64,000 bases of DNA from Rhodanobacter sp. 7MK24 (lineage in GTDB: Bacteria; Pseudomonadota; Gammaproteobacteria; Xanthomonadales; Rhodanobacteraceae): NCBI RefSeq assembly GCF_014842995.1, contig NZ_JACYXL010000001.1, positions 976,388 to 1,040,387 on the forward strand. The letters are read 5' to 3'. This document shows, piece by piece, positions 32,011 through 44,181 of the stretch (position 1 is the first letter of the stretch; each line of letters opens with the position of its first letter). The translations under genes and the position numbers were made by a program. Under the pieces are notes generated by a model that worked only from the letters and a program-made list of their open reading frames with translations, ran no database searches and had not been told where the DNA came from.

Positions 32011-32556
32011 ATTGCGCATGGTTGCTCTGACGTCCTTGACGCCCTCGCCCTGAGCCAGCGTCGCCCAGTGAACATTGTCGCTGGACAATTCGATACGCAC
32101 GGTTACTTGAGTCGGTGATACGTAGTGGTAAATAACACGATAGGTCTTTTTGTCGGCGTTACCGTAATGTGTCCACGTGTTACCGGCGATGGTCATGCGC
32201 GCGATGAAAGGGTCGGCACCGCCGTTATCAGAGTCGAACATTTCGTAGTGCCAATAACTCTTGTCGCTGTAGTTGTAGGTACTTACAGCCTGCGACTTTA
32301 CGACCTTGTCGGGCCAGTTCATGGTGAAACTGCATGACATGAAGGCATGGTTTGCAGACCATTCACACTCTTCCAGCCACGTCCATTTGCCGGCTTTTTG
32401 ATCAGCCGTCGCCAAGTTCTCTCCATGGTATTGCCAGGTACCGGAGGCGATGTCCAAAGGCTGAAGCTCGGGGGTGAGAGTCGGAGCGTCGGCAGCATAT
32501 GCGTGCGCCGTTACGGCCAGTGCGGCGAGGGTCGCGAAAATCGATAAGCGATTCAT
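31999..32556 (-). CDS. Exported protein of unknown function (DUF1579-like)
   Basis: 185 residues with a signal peptide (MNRLSIFATLAALAVTAHAYA, cut before AD). The mature part starts with SGTWQYHGE and continues WTWLEECEWSANHAFMSC and YWHYEMFDSDNG, a pattern of small beta-barrel proteins of the DUF1579 type; that match is tentative. Two cysteines could form a periplasmic disulfide. GAAGGA precedes the ATG. A 60-base line inside (32101-32160) is 43% G+C, far below neighbours. Divergent from the GlxA-type regulator, which may control it. Confidence 0.7.
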   Translation of the reverse strand: MNRLSIFATLAALAVTAHAYAADAPTLTPELQPLDIASGTWQYHGENLATADQKAGKWTWLEECEWSANHAFMSCSFTMNWPDKVVKSQAVSTYNYSDKSYWHYEMFDSDNGGADPFIARMTIAGNTWTHYGNADKKTYRVIYHYVSPTQVTVRIELSSDNVHWATLAQGEGVKDVRATMRNSNR

Positions 32557-32701
32557 AACTCATCCTTCAAGGTTAGGCTCACACTCATCATCGATGAGCA
32601 GCTATCCGACGCATCATGCGACAACGTCTGATTGGAATGAGACCTTGACGACTCCGCTTCCGTAGCGCAACGCTAATCAACCCTCCTTTTCTGCCACGCC
32701 G

Positions 32702-33691
32702 ATGCCTTCCGCGAAAATCGTTGCATTCGTACTGTTCGAGGACGCACTGGCTCTCAATATCGCCGGACCCGCCGAAGTATTCGGCAGCGCCAATCGGTTA
32801 TCGGGTGAAAGTTCGCCGCTTTACGAGTTGATCTACCTGTCTACAGCAGGCAATTTGGTACGCACGTCGTCCGGCGTCGCAATCCAGACGCAATCGCTTG
32901 CATCGGTCAATGTGCACGAGTTGGACACTGTGATCGTAGTCGGCGGCGTTACGGTTGCCGAGGCGATGCGCGACACGGTGCTCGTCGAATGGATAGCGCA
33001 CGCATCTACCATCGTGCGGCGCACCTGTAGTGTTTGCACTGGCGCTTTTCTATTGGCTTCGGCACGTCTGCTTGATGGGCGCCGTGCCGTGACGCACTGG
33101 GCATCGGTCGATGAATTGCTCGCACAATTTCCGGCTGTACAAGTGCAGCTCGATCCCATCTATGTCAACGACGGAAACATCTGGACGTCCGCTGGCATCT
33201 CGGCGGGCATCGATCTGGCGTTAACCCTGGTAGAAGTCGATCACGATCGCCGGCTGAGTCTTGCTGTTGCCAAAGACCTCGTCGTTTTCCTGCATCGACC
33301 CGGCGGGCAGGCACAATTCAGCCGTACCTTGGCCACTCAGGCTGGTGCAGGTACGCGCAAACTCAAGTCGCAGCTCGAAACCCTGCATGTCTGGATCGTC
33401 GAGCATCTCGACGAAGAGCTCAGCATCGAACGTCTGGCCGCTCGCATGAAAATGACGCCACGTACCTTCGCGCGCAAATTTGTCGACCAGTACGGCCGCA
33501 CACCCGCCAAGCTGATCGAAGACCTTCGCCTGGAGACAGCCTGCCGCCATCTCGAGGAGAACCACATTGCAATCAAGCAGATTGCCTTCCTTTGCGGGTT
33601 CGGGGACGAGGAACGCATGCGGAGAGCCTTCATGCGGCGCTTGCGTGTGCCACCTGCGAGCTATCGGGAGCAGTTCGCTGCCGCTATATAG
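32702..33691 (+). CDS. GlxA-family AraC-type transcriptional regulator
   Basis: 329 residues. The N-terminal DJ-1/PfpI (class I glutamine amidotransferase-like) domain (about 5-180) has FEDALALNIAGPAEVFGSAN and the nucleophile-elbow region CSVCTGAFLLASARLL. The C-terminal AraC DNA-binding domain (about 225-325) has two helix-turn-helices (ERLAARMKMTPRTFARKF and IKQIAFLCGFGDEERMRRAF). The ligand is unknown. One 60-base line (32881-32940) is 50% G+C, consistent with acquired DNA. It probably regulates the divergent exported protein or the downstream oxidoreductase genes. Confidence 0.88.
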   Translation: MPSAKIVAFVLFEDALALNIAGPAEVFGSANRLSGESSPLYELIYLSTAGNLVRTSSGVAIQTQSLASVNVHELDTVIVVGGVTVAEAMRDTVLVEWIAHASTIVRRTCSVCTGAFLLASARLLDGRRAVTHWASVDELLAQFPAVQVQLDPIYVNDGNIWTSAGISAGIDLALTLVEVDHDRRLSLAVAKDLVVFLHRPGGQAQFSRTLATQAGAGTRKLKSQLETLHVWIVEHLDEELSIERLAARMKMTPRTFARKFVDQYGRTPAKLIEDLRLETACRHLEENHIAIKQIAFLCGFGDEERMRRAFMRRLRVPPASYREQFAAAI

Positions 33692-33834
33692 CATCCGTAG
33701 CGTCCCCGTTGATTCGAGCCGGCCAGAAATAGAGTTTTCGCGCCGAGACATCGTTTGCGCCGCCTTGTCTTCAGGGCCGCCGAAAATCCTTTTGCCACTC
33801 CTCTTCGTGAAAACAATCGATCTGATATCTCCAG

Positions 33835-35244
33835 TCAGCCCACGACAAGCAACTCGGGCAATTCGTCGCAATCCGCTCGCGACGTGTTCAATCGAGTCGC
33901 CAATGCATCGGCAGCGACGCGGATTTCCGGCATCGCCGTACATTCCCAGAGATTGCCCCTAAGCAGCGATCCGATGGCATGAAGTCCTGGCTGTATCTCG
34001 CCAGCCGCATTGATCAGTCGCCCGTCCGGTTCGGCCAGTACGCCGAGCTGCAATGGATCGGCCGACGCGAGCCCGTCACGCAGCAGACCCGACACCAGGG
34101 AGTGTTCGGCGAAGGCAGCTGCGGTGTCCAGGCCTGTGGCCTGCACCACGACATCCGACTGCAGGGTGGTCACGAGCTGGTTGTCGCGGGATCGAACCGT
34201 CACATCGAGCGGGCCTTCGCCATCCACGTCGAGCACGCGGGCGGCATGGATCTGCAATCGCCCTTCGTCGCGTAGTTGCTGGATGATCTCGGCCGATTGC
34301 GGCGGCACACGATGGCGCGCCGATTCCCACAACCAGCGCGCGTGCCGCAGGAACTGTTTGCGCTGGCGCGGCGTGAAGGCCTGCCAGAGTTTCGCGTTGA
34401 TCGGGCGCATGCCGTCGATCACGCTGCGCCAGTCGACGTGCGGGTGCTCGTGGAAGCTGCGCCGGATCTCGGCGAGTACGGGCGCCGGCCCGTCGCATGC
34501 CAGCAGCATGGCGTTGAGTTCGGCCTGTTGCGGGAACGGATCGATGGGAAGCGCCGGATGCACGAACGGCGGCAAGCCGTGGCGCGAGACGGCGACCAGT
34601 TCCACGTCTGGCCAGCGGATGGAGGCCGAGATCACGGTATCGATGGCGGTCAGCCCGGTGCCGATCACGATGAGCCGGCGCGGACGGTTCGGACGCGCGG
34701 TGAGGCTCCACGGATCCAACACGTAGGCACCGCTGCCGAGCGCGCGCTTCGAAACCGTCCGCAGCGGACGCGGGGGAAGCGCGCCCAAGGCCAGGACCAC
34801 CCGCCCGGCGGTCAAGGTGCCGCCATTGTCGAGGACGATCTCGTAGCCGTTGGCGGAGGGCTGGATGCCCGAGGCGGTGGCGGGAACGATGGCGAAGCGC
34901 CGGCCGTGCTGTTCCGCGTTGCGTATGCGCCTGTCCAGTTGCGATTCGATGTACTCGCCAAACAGCTGGCGCGGCAGGAAGTCGGTGGGCCTGGAGCCGG
35001 CGTGGCTCCTTGCGCTGTATTCGACGAAGCTCTCGTCCGCGTCCCGGTACAGGCCCATGCCGGCCGCCCGCACGTTCAGCAGGTGATGATCGTGCGACGT
35101 GCCATAGGCGACGCCGCGTCCGATGCGGGGCGTGCTTCCGGTCACCCAGTGCACAGCGTCCGATGTGTCGCGTGAAAGGAGGGCGCCGAACAGCGCCGCT
35201 CCGGCCGCGCCGCCGCCGATGATTGCGATATCCGGCATGGTCAA
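33835..35244 (-). CDS. FAD/NAD(P)-binding oxidoreductase (COG4529 type)
   Basis: 469 residues. The N-terminal FAD motif is IAIIGGGAAGAALFGALL, followed by YGTSHDHHLLNVRAAGMGLY, typical of the HdnO/COG4529 family of uncharacterised flavoproteins. A second nucleotide-binding motif, LIVIGTGLTAIDTVISA, lies near residue 195, and a C-terminal VVQATGLDTAA is present. The catalytic substrate is unknown. It lies 30 bases downstream of a cysteine-dioxygenase-like gene on the same strand, presumably one operon. Confidence 0.85.
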   Translation of the reverse strand: MTMPDIAIIGGGAAGAALFGALLSRDTSDAVHWVTGSTPRIGRGVAYGTSHDHHLLNVRAAGMGLYRDADESFVEYSARSHAGSRPTDFLPRQLFGEYIESQLDRRIRNAEQHGRRFAIVPATASGIQPSANGYEIVLDNGGTLTAGRVVLALGALPPRPLRTVSKRALGSGAYVLDPWSLTARPNRPRRLIVIGTGLTAIDTVISASIRWPDVELVAVSRHGLPPFVHPALPIDPFPQQAELNAMLLACDGPAPVLAEIRRSFHEHPHVDWRSVIDGMRPINAKLWQAFTPRQRKQFLRHARWLWESARHRVPPQSAEIIQQLRDEGRLQIHAARVLDVDGEGPLDVTVRSRDNQLVTTLQSDVVVQATGLDTAAAFAEHSLVSGLLRDGLASADPLQLGVLAEPDGRLINAAGEIQPGLHAIGSLLRGNLWECTAMPEIRVAADALATRLNTSRADCDELPELLVVG

Positions 35245-35274
35245 GATCTCTGGTAGGGAAAGGGAGGGGGACGC

Positions 35275-35862
35275 CTACGCGAGCGTCGTACTTTCGCGCA
35301 CGGCCTGATGCAGCTCGCTGGACCATTGCCCATGGTCGTGGATGAAGCTGTGATAGCGGTTCAGTTCGCCGCCGTATACGTGCAGGGAAAGCGCCTGGCG
35401 GTTCCTGGAGAGGTTGCGGCATCGATGCGCATAGTCGGCCTGGGAAAACGCGACGTGGTCGCCGACACCCACGATCCGGCTGTGATCGCGCTCCAGGTGG
35501 ATGGTGGGTTGCGGGAGGAGCTGGAAGGATTCCACTTCCAGCACGCCGTCGAGCACGAATTCCATGCCCCACAAGCCGTCGTGGTCGTGGATCGGCGTCG
35601 CATGGCCCGGCGGCCACAGGATCAACAGCGCTTCATAGCCGTGCGCCTCGTCCGCGCCGAGCGGCAGCCGTCGATAGGACGGTGTCTCTGATGCGGGAGA
35701 AAGTCCGGCGGCCTGCGGACAACCGGGCCATGCCGCAACCTGCGAAAGCTCGGCGGCAAGATGGTTCACGTCGATTTGCCCCTGCCTGACCACGCATCTT
35801 TCAATGGTTGCGAGAACCCGCTCGTTCCACGCGTGGATGGATGGTGTGAGTGCGTCGTACAT
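35275..35862 (-). CDS. Cysteine dioxygenase-like cupin protein
   Basis: 195 residues from MYDALTPSIH; GGAGG six bases before this ATG decides the start against an upstream in-frame codon at 35904. The cupin iron site is visible: H92-x-H94 in PPGHATPIHDHDGLWG, a Glu/Gly-rich strand FVLDGVLEVESF, and H146 in ADYAHRCRN, giving the 3-His facial triad of thiol dioxygenases. Cysteine dioxygenase oxidises Cys to cysteine sulfinate; the family also covers 3-mercaptopropionate dioxygenases, so the substrate is open. Paired with the downstream flavoprotein. Confidence 0.82.
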   Translation of the reverse strand: MYDALTPSIHAWNERVLATIERCVVRQGQIDVNHLAAELSQVAAWPGCPQAAGLSPASETPSYRRLPLGADEAHGYEALLILWPPGHATPIHDHDGLWGMEFVLDGVLEVESFQLLPQPTIHLERDHSRIVGVGDHVAFSQADYAHRCRNLSRNRQALSLHVYGGELNRYHSFIHDHGQWSSELHQAVRESTTLA

Positions 35863-36136
35863 CGGTGCCTCCGGTGCTGGCGTGCTCGGATTCCAGAAAA
35901 CCACGGGAGGCGTTAAGCATCCGCTAGAGCGGAATGGCCAAATCGCAGATCGTTATGCACTCGGAGACATAGGCGGCATGCTTGTGCAGCCACGGAGAAG
36001 ATGGTCGGCAGCATCTGCTCGAAGGGCGACGGGCAAATTGCGATACAAGGTGCCGTCTGGCTGGCCTCACCGGGTTCATCTGTCACTGGCCACAGAAGGC
36101 TGCCTGAGCAACCACGCACGAGGTCCCGCTCAAACA
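35863..36136. other. Intergenic stretch without recognised gene
   Basis: The gap between the dioxygenase start and the glycine-zipper gene end contains only weak frames on both strands and no recognisable domain. It may mark the end of the accessory segment. Confidence 0.4.
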
Positions 36137-36158
36137 GAACGCCCCGGTCGGGGCGTTC
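36137..36158 (-). terminator. Terminator of the glycine-zipper gene
   Basis: GAACGCCCC-GGTC-GGGGCGTTC, a nine-base-pair stem with T-rich flank on the minus strand (TGTTT). Confidence 0.7.
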
Positions 36159-36182
36159 CGTTTCGATGCGGTTTGGCAACGC

Positions 36183-36644
36183 TTACTGGATTCGCGTGAT
36201 GTTCCCTTTCTGGTCCACCTGCACCAGGTCGCCCTGGCGGATCGCGCTGGCGTCCCTTACCTGGACGTTCTGGTAGCTGCCGTTGCCCATCCTGATGCGC
36301 ACGACCCAGCTGGTGCTGCTGCCGGTGTTGTTGCCGATCGCGTTGCCGGCGAAACCGCCGCCCACGGCGCCGCCCACGGTGGCGAGCTTCTTGCCGTTGC
36401 CCTTGCCGACCTGGTTGCCGAGCACGCCGCCGGCGATGGCGCCGATGATCGCGCCGGCGGTGCCGTGACCGCCGCCCTGGGTGATGTTCTGTTCCACGCT
36501 CTGCACGGTGCCGCACTGGTCGCAACGCAGATAGATGCCGTCGTTGCGCACGAGCACGCCGTTGCTTTGCGCGGCGGCGGTGCCGCTGGCGGCGACGCCG
36601 AGCACGGCGGTGAAAGCGAGAGCGAGCAGGGATTTGATGCTCAT
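36183..36644 (-). CDS. Exported glycine-zipper (2TM) protein
   Basis: 153 residues; the start is fixed by AAGGAGG seven bases before the ATG. A signal peptide (MSIKSLLALAFTAVLGVAASG, cut near AAAQ) is followed by a short region with CDQC, then a glycine-zipper hairpin (about 60-105: GTAGAIIGAIAGGVLGNQVG, VGGAVGGGFAGNAIGN) and a beta-rich C-terminus (VVRIRMGNGSYQNVQVRDA...GDLVQVDQ). Glycine-zipper 2TM proteins insert in the outer or inner membrane (SlyB/OmpA-linker type). The CxxC pair, one disulfide apart, is unusual for this fold. No lipobox is present. Confidence 0.8.
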   Translation of the reverse strand: MSIKSLLALAFTAVLGVAASGTAAAQSNGVLVRNDGIYLRCDQCGTVQSVEQNITQGGGHGTAGAIIGAIAGGVLGNQVGKGNGKKLATVGGAVGGGFAGNAIGNNTGSSTSWVVRIRMGNGSYQNVQVRDASAIRQGDLVQVDQKGNITRIQ

Positions 36645-36763
36645 GGGAGAACCTCCTTGGGTGAGTGGCGAATCGATGCTGGCGGTCGCAAGTTTATGCC
36701 GTTGCCGCCCTCCTGTGGCGTGAACGAGATTGCATGCCGCGATGGACAGCAAGCATTCCAGCG

Positions 36764-37972
36764 TCATCGTGGAGGCGTGTCCGTGCTGTCCGTGCCGGCG
36801 TCTGCCGGCGTGTGACGCAACAGCCACGCGAGCACCGGCGGCGTCACCATCGCGGTGAGCAGGGACATCGCCACGATGATCGCGTAGACGCGGTTGTTGA
36901 ACACGCCGGCAGCGAGGCCGAGACTGGCGATCACCACGCCTACTTCGCCACGCGGCACCATGCCGAAGCCCACGATGGCGGCGGCGCGCCGGCCCAGCGG
37001 CAGCGCGCCCAGTCCACCGCCGATCAGCTTGGAGGCGACGGCGATCGCAGTGACGACCAGCAGCATCCACAACGCGTCGGCGCTGGCCAGTTCGTGCAGA
37101 TCGATCTTGCTGCCGGTGACGACGAAAAAGAACGGTGTGAGCAAGGCCAGCAGCGGCTGGGTCTGCTTTTCCAGCATGTGCCGCTGGCGGGTTTCGGAGG
37201 CGATCATGCCGGCGAGGAAAGCGCCGATGATGGCGGCGAGACCGAACAGGGTGGAGACGTAGGCCAGCCCGAGGCACAGCGCCAACGCGATCAGCAACGG
37301 CGATTGCGCGTGGCGCGGCTTGTCCAGCCAGTGGGATTTGCGGCGCATCACCTGCGAGCCGCCCCAGCCGATCACCGCAATGAAGCCCACAGCTTCGAGC
37401 AGCACCAGCAGCAGGCGGCCGGTGTCGAAGCCTTCGCCGCCTTGCAGGGACACCACCACGCCGAGCAGCAGCATGGCGAGGATGTCGTCGATCACGGCGG
37501 CGCCGAGGATCACTTTGCTCTCCATGCGCTGCAGCGCGCCCAGTTCCTGCAGCACGCGCGCGGTGATGCCGGCCGAAGTGGCGACGAAGGCGGCGGCCAC
37601 GAACATGGCCTTGTCCCAGCCGAAGCCGCTGCCGTGCGCCCACAGCGCACCCATGCCGAACGGCACCAGCACGCCGATCACGCCGACCAGCAAGGCGGTC
37701 TTGCCGACCTTCTTCAGGTCGTCCAGCCGCGTTTCCAGGCCCACCGAGAACAGCAGCAAGACCACACCGATCTCGGCCAGCACGTCCAGCGGCGTGCCGG
37801 TGGCGACCTGTTCCGGCGCGATCCAGCCGAGCAGGGAAGGGCCGACCACGCAGCCCGCGGCGATTTCTCCCACCACGCCGGGCAGTTTCAGCCGTTGCGC
37901 GATTTCACCGCCGACCTGCGCGGCGACGAACACGATGAACAGGGTGAGCAGGATGTCGCTGGCGTGGTGCAT
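36764..37972 (-). CDS. CPA2-family cation/proton antiporter (KefB-like membrane domain)
   Basis: 402 residues with about 12 membrane helices, the length of a transport domain alone; no TrkA-N regulatory domain follows. The start MHHASDILLTLFIVFVAAQVGGEIAQRLKLPGVVGEIAAG is typical. Ion-binding region FVATSAGITARVLQELGALQR and DD in VIDDILAMLLLG match CPA2 antiporters. It exchanges Na+ or K+ for H+ at the inner membrane; the ion cannot be told from sequence. Confidence 0.88.
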   Translation of the reverse strand: MHHASDILLTLFIVFVAAQVGGEIAQRLKLPGVVGEIAAGCVVGPSLLGWIAPEQVATGTPLDVLAEIGVVLLLFSVGLETRLDDLKKVGKTALLVGVIGVLVPFGMGALWAHGSGFGWDKAMFVAAAFVATSAGITARVLQELGALQRMESKVILGAAVIDDILAMLLLGVVVSLQGGEGFDTGRLLLVLLEAVGFIAVIGWGGSQVMRRKSHWLDKPRHAQSPLLIALALCLGLAYVSTLFGLAAIIGAFLAGMIASETRQRHMLEKQTQPLLALLTPFFFVVTGSKIDLHELASADALWMLLVVTAIAVASKLIGGGLGALPLGRRAAAIVGFGMVPRGEVGVVIASLGLAAGVFNNRVYAIIVAMSLLTAMVTPPVLAWLLRHTPADAGTDSTDTPPR

Positions 37973-38032
37973 GCGGCGCGTCCGGGCGAGGGCATTGCCG
38001 CATGCTATCGCGTTGCCGTGCGGTGGCGATGC

Positions 38033-39511
38033 TCAGGGCGTGGCGGCAAGTGCCTCGGGCTGCCGGTTGTCGCGCAACTGGCCGAACACGCGGCTGGCGG
38101 CGGCGGTGACCACGGCCAGCAACACCACCGTCCAGCGGAACGCGACCACGAAATCGTGCGGCTCATGCCCGCGCAGCAGCGCCTGCATCAGCAGGGTGGA
38201 AAGCGCGATGCCGAAGCTCATCGCGAGGTACTGCACGGTGGACGCCATCGACGAGGCCATCGATGCGTGCTTGATGTCCAGGTCGTTGTAGATCAGCGTG
38301 TTCATCACCGTGTACTGCAGGCCGGCGAAGGCGCCGTAGGCAAAGGTGAACACGGCGATCAGCCAGCCCGGCGTGCCCTGTCCGAACAGCGCGAACGCGG
38401 CCAGCAGCAAGGCCACCATCAGGGTGTTGCCCAGCAGCAGGCGGCGATAGCCGAAATGCACCAGCGCGCGGTTGACCGCCCACTTCGCGGCGATCGAGCC
38501 CAGCGCCTGCGGCACCATCATCAGGCCCGCCGCCAAGGGCGACCAGCCGCAACCCACCTGCAGGAACAGCACCAGCAGCAGGAACATGCCGGAGATGCCC
38601 AGGCGGGTGAACAGGCCGCCGGCCAGCGCCACCCATACGCTGCGGACCCGCAGCAGGGAAAGATCGGCCACCGGGTACGCGGTACGCCGGCTGTGCCACA
38701 CATAGACCACGCCGAGCAGCAGGGCGATGCCGCTGCAGGCGGCCATCTCGGACCACGGCACCGGATCGGCGCCGGCCAGTTCCGACGCGGCGAGCAGCAG
38801 CGCGGAGGCGATTGCAAACAGCAGGAAACCCAGGAGGTCGAAGCGGTTGGCCCGTTCGAGCCGGTATTCGGGCATGTCGCGCCGGTTCATCCACATGCCG
38901 GCGATCGCTACCGGCACGTTGACCAGGAAGATCAGTCGCCAGGTGGTGTATTCCACCAGCGCGCCGCCCAGCAACGGACCCAGCACCGAACCGAGCAGGC
39001 CGAAGGTGGCCACCGTGCTCATCGCGCCCACGAATTCGCGCTTGTCGATGCTGCGCACCAGCACGTAGCGTCCCACCGGCATCAGCGCCGCACCGCCCAC
39101 GCCCTGCAGCACGCGCGCCGCCACCAGCTGGGGCAGCGTCTGCGATACGCCGCACAACAGCGAGCCCACGCCGAACAGCACGATGGCACCGCCGAACACC
39201 CGGCGCGTGCCGAAGCGGTCGCACAGCCACGGACTGGTCGGAATCAGGATCGCCAGCGTCAGCACGTAGCTGGTCAGCGCGCTGCGCATGCCCAGCGGCG
39301 TTTCCTTCAGCGCCTCGGCCATCGCCGGCACCGCGGTGTTGACCACGGTGGAATCGAGCGACTGCATGAAGAAGGCCGCCGCCACCAGCCACAGCAGTCC
39401 GCGGTAGCGCTCGCGCGAAGAGATTGCGGGTGCCGCCTCGACCGCGGTTGCTGTGGCGACAGCATCGGCTTGGTCGGAGGGCTCGGCGTCGTGCAGGGAC
39501 ATTGCGCGCAT
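38033..39511 (-). CDS. MFS exporter of the DHA2 (EmrB/QacA) family
   Basis: About 14 membrane helices in 492 residues. Motif D1-like LDSTVVNTAVPAMAEAL is in helix 1, motif A LCDRFGTRRVFGGA in loop 2-3, and motif C GLLGSVLGPLLGGALVEYTTWRLIFLVNVPV in helix 5. This pattern is that of proton-driven multidrug exporters. No HlyD/EmrA adaptor gene is adjacent. ATG at 39511 or 39502 (MSLHDAE) could be the start. Confidence 0.88.
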   Translation of the reverse strand: MRAMSLHDAEPSDQADAVATATAVEAAPAISSRERYRGLLWLVAAAFFMQSLDSTVVNTAVPAMAEALKETPLGMRSALTSYVLTLAILIPTSPWLCDRFGTRRVFGGAIVLFGVGSLLCGVSQTLPQLVAARVLQGVGGAALMPVGRYVLVRSIDKREFVGAMSTVATFGLLGSVLGPLLGGALVEYTTWRLIFLVNVPVAIAGMWMNRRDMPEYRLERANRFDLLGFLLFAIASALLLAASELAGADPVPWSEMAACSGIALLLGVVYVWHSRRTAYPVADLSLLRVRSVWVALAGGLFTRLGISGMFLLLVLFLQVGCGWSPLAAGLMMVPQALGSIAAKWAVNRALVHFGYRRLLLGNTLMVALLLAAFALFGQGTPGWLIAVFTFAYGAFAGLQYTVMNTLIYNDLDIKHASMASSMASTVQYLAMSFGIALSTLLMQALLRGHEPHDFVVAFRWTVVLLAVVTAAASRVFGQLRDNRQPEALAATP

Positions 39512-39640
39512 GATAGCTGCTGCGACAGGTTGCCTGCGGTCATGCCTCTGCGCGGAGTCAGCGGAGTTTCATCGTCCACGGTCGCGGGGGCGGCATGTCC
39601 GTGGCTGTGCCGCGTGTTTCTGCACGGTGCGTGGCAGCCA

Positions 39641-40273
39641 TCACGGGCCGGGTTTGAAGTGGTGCACGAAGCCGACCTGGAAGCCGCCCGGCAACCAGCC
39701 GATGAGCAGCGACGATTTCCGGTGCGCGGTCCAGATGCCCACGCCCGCGCCCAGCGCGGCGCCGGCCAGCACGTCGGTCTGCCAGTGGCCGCGCGTCTTC
39801 ATGCGCGCCACCGCGTCGTAGGCAGGCAACAGCGCCAGCGCATAGACCGCAGGATGATCGGGGCCGTAGTTCACCATGAACGGCGTCACCGCGGCGGTGA
39901 TCGCGGTGACCTCGCCGCTGGGGAAGCTCTGTGCGTGGGTGCCTTCGAAGAAGCGGTTCGGATCGGACGTCTGCGAAGGGCGCTCGCGCTGAAACGTGTA
40001 TTTCAGCGCCTGCGCACCCAGGCCGGAAATCACCATCGCGTCCACCGAGCGCCAGAACGTGTCGCCCAGCTTGTCCTGGTCGCCGAAGGCCAGCGCGCCA
40101 CCGGCTACCGTCACGATGGAGCCGTACATGAGAATGTTCTGGTTGCTGCGCTTCCAGATGCCGCTGTTGTCGTAATGCAGGCGGTGGTCGATGCCGAGCG
40201 GGCCGCCGCTGGCGAAAGCCGGAGCAGGCAGGGTGAAGGCGAGCAGCAACAGTGCGAGACGTGTCGTGCGCAT
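39641..40273 (-). CDS. PAP2-family phosphatase with altered motif 2
   Basis: 210 residues with a signal peptide (MRTTRLALLLLAFTLPAPAFA). The phosphatase motifs are K91-x6-R98-P99, then PSGE at 118-121 where most PAP2 enzymes have PSGH, then R157-x5-H163-x3-D167 in RMKTRGHWQTDVLAG. The nucleophile His of motif 3 is kept but the motif 2 acid His is replaced by Glu. Similar enzymes act on lipid or undecaprenyl phosphates in the periplasm; activity here needs testing. Confidence 0.85.
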   Translation of the reverse strand: MRTTRLALLLLAFTLPAPAFASGGPLGIDHRLHYDNSGIWKRSNQNILMYGSIVTVAGGALAFGDQDKLGDTFWRSVDAMVISGLGAQALKYTFQRERPSQTSDPNRFFEGTHAQSFPSGEVTAITAAVTPFMVNYGPDHPAVYALALLPAYDAVARMKTRGHWQTDVLAGAALGAGVGIWTAHRKSSLLIGWLPGGFQVGFVHHFKPGP

Positions 40274-40382
40274 GGGATGCCTCCCTGGCGGCCGGGGGAC
40301 GTGGCCGCCGGAGGTTCAGGCTACGCTCCAAGGCTTTTGATTCGCTTATGCCGACCGTCCGCCACGGCGTGCGGATCGCTAA

Positions 40383-43741
<3,359 letters not shown>

Positions 43742-43743
43742 GC

Positions 43744-44133
43744 ATGGCGTTGTTGCAAGCCATCCACCACGTCGCCCTGATCTGCTCGGATTACCCGCGC
43801 TCGAAGGCTTTCTACAGCGAGGTGCTGGGGCTGCGCATCGTGCGCGAGGTCTACCGCGAGGCGCGCGATTCCTGGAAGTGCGACCTGGAAGTCAGCCCCG
43901 GCGTGCAACTGGAACTGTTCTCCTTCCCGGGCGCGCCGCCGCGGCCCTCGTGGCCGGAGGCGCAGGGTCTGCGCCACCTCGCCTTCGTGGTGCACGACGT
44001 GGATGTCGTGGTGGCGGAGTTGACGGCCTGCGGGGTGGCCTGCGAAGCGGTGCGCGTGGACGAATACACCGGCAAGCGCTTCGTTTTCTTCGCCGATCCA
44101 GACGGTTTGCCGATCGAGCTTTACGAGGCTTGA
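43744..44133 (+). CDS. VOC-family protein (YaeR/glyoxalase I-like)
   Basis: 129 residues, exactly the length of E. coli YaeR. It is a vicinal-oxygen-chelate fold with the expected metal ligands: His in IHHVALICSDYPRS, Glu in VQLELFSFPG, His in LRHLAFVVHDV and Glu in LPIELYEA. It begins two bases after the epmA stop and is probably co-transcribed with ligA-epmA. The substrate is unknown; it resembles glyoxalases and fosfomycin-resistance proteins. Confidence 0.88.
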   Translation: MALLQAIHHVALICSDYPRSKAFYSEVLGLRIVREVYREARDSWKCDLEVSPGVQLELFSFPGAPPRPSWPEAQGLRHLAFVVHDVDVVVAELTACGVACEAVRVDEYTGKRFVFFADPDGLPIELYEA

Positions 44134-44181
44134 AACAAGCCCATCAAGTGCACATTGGGTCGTGTTTTCCACAGCGCTCTA

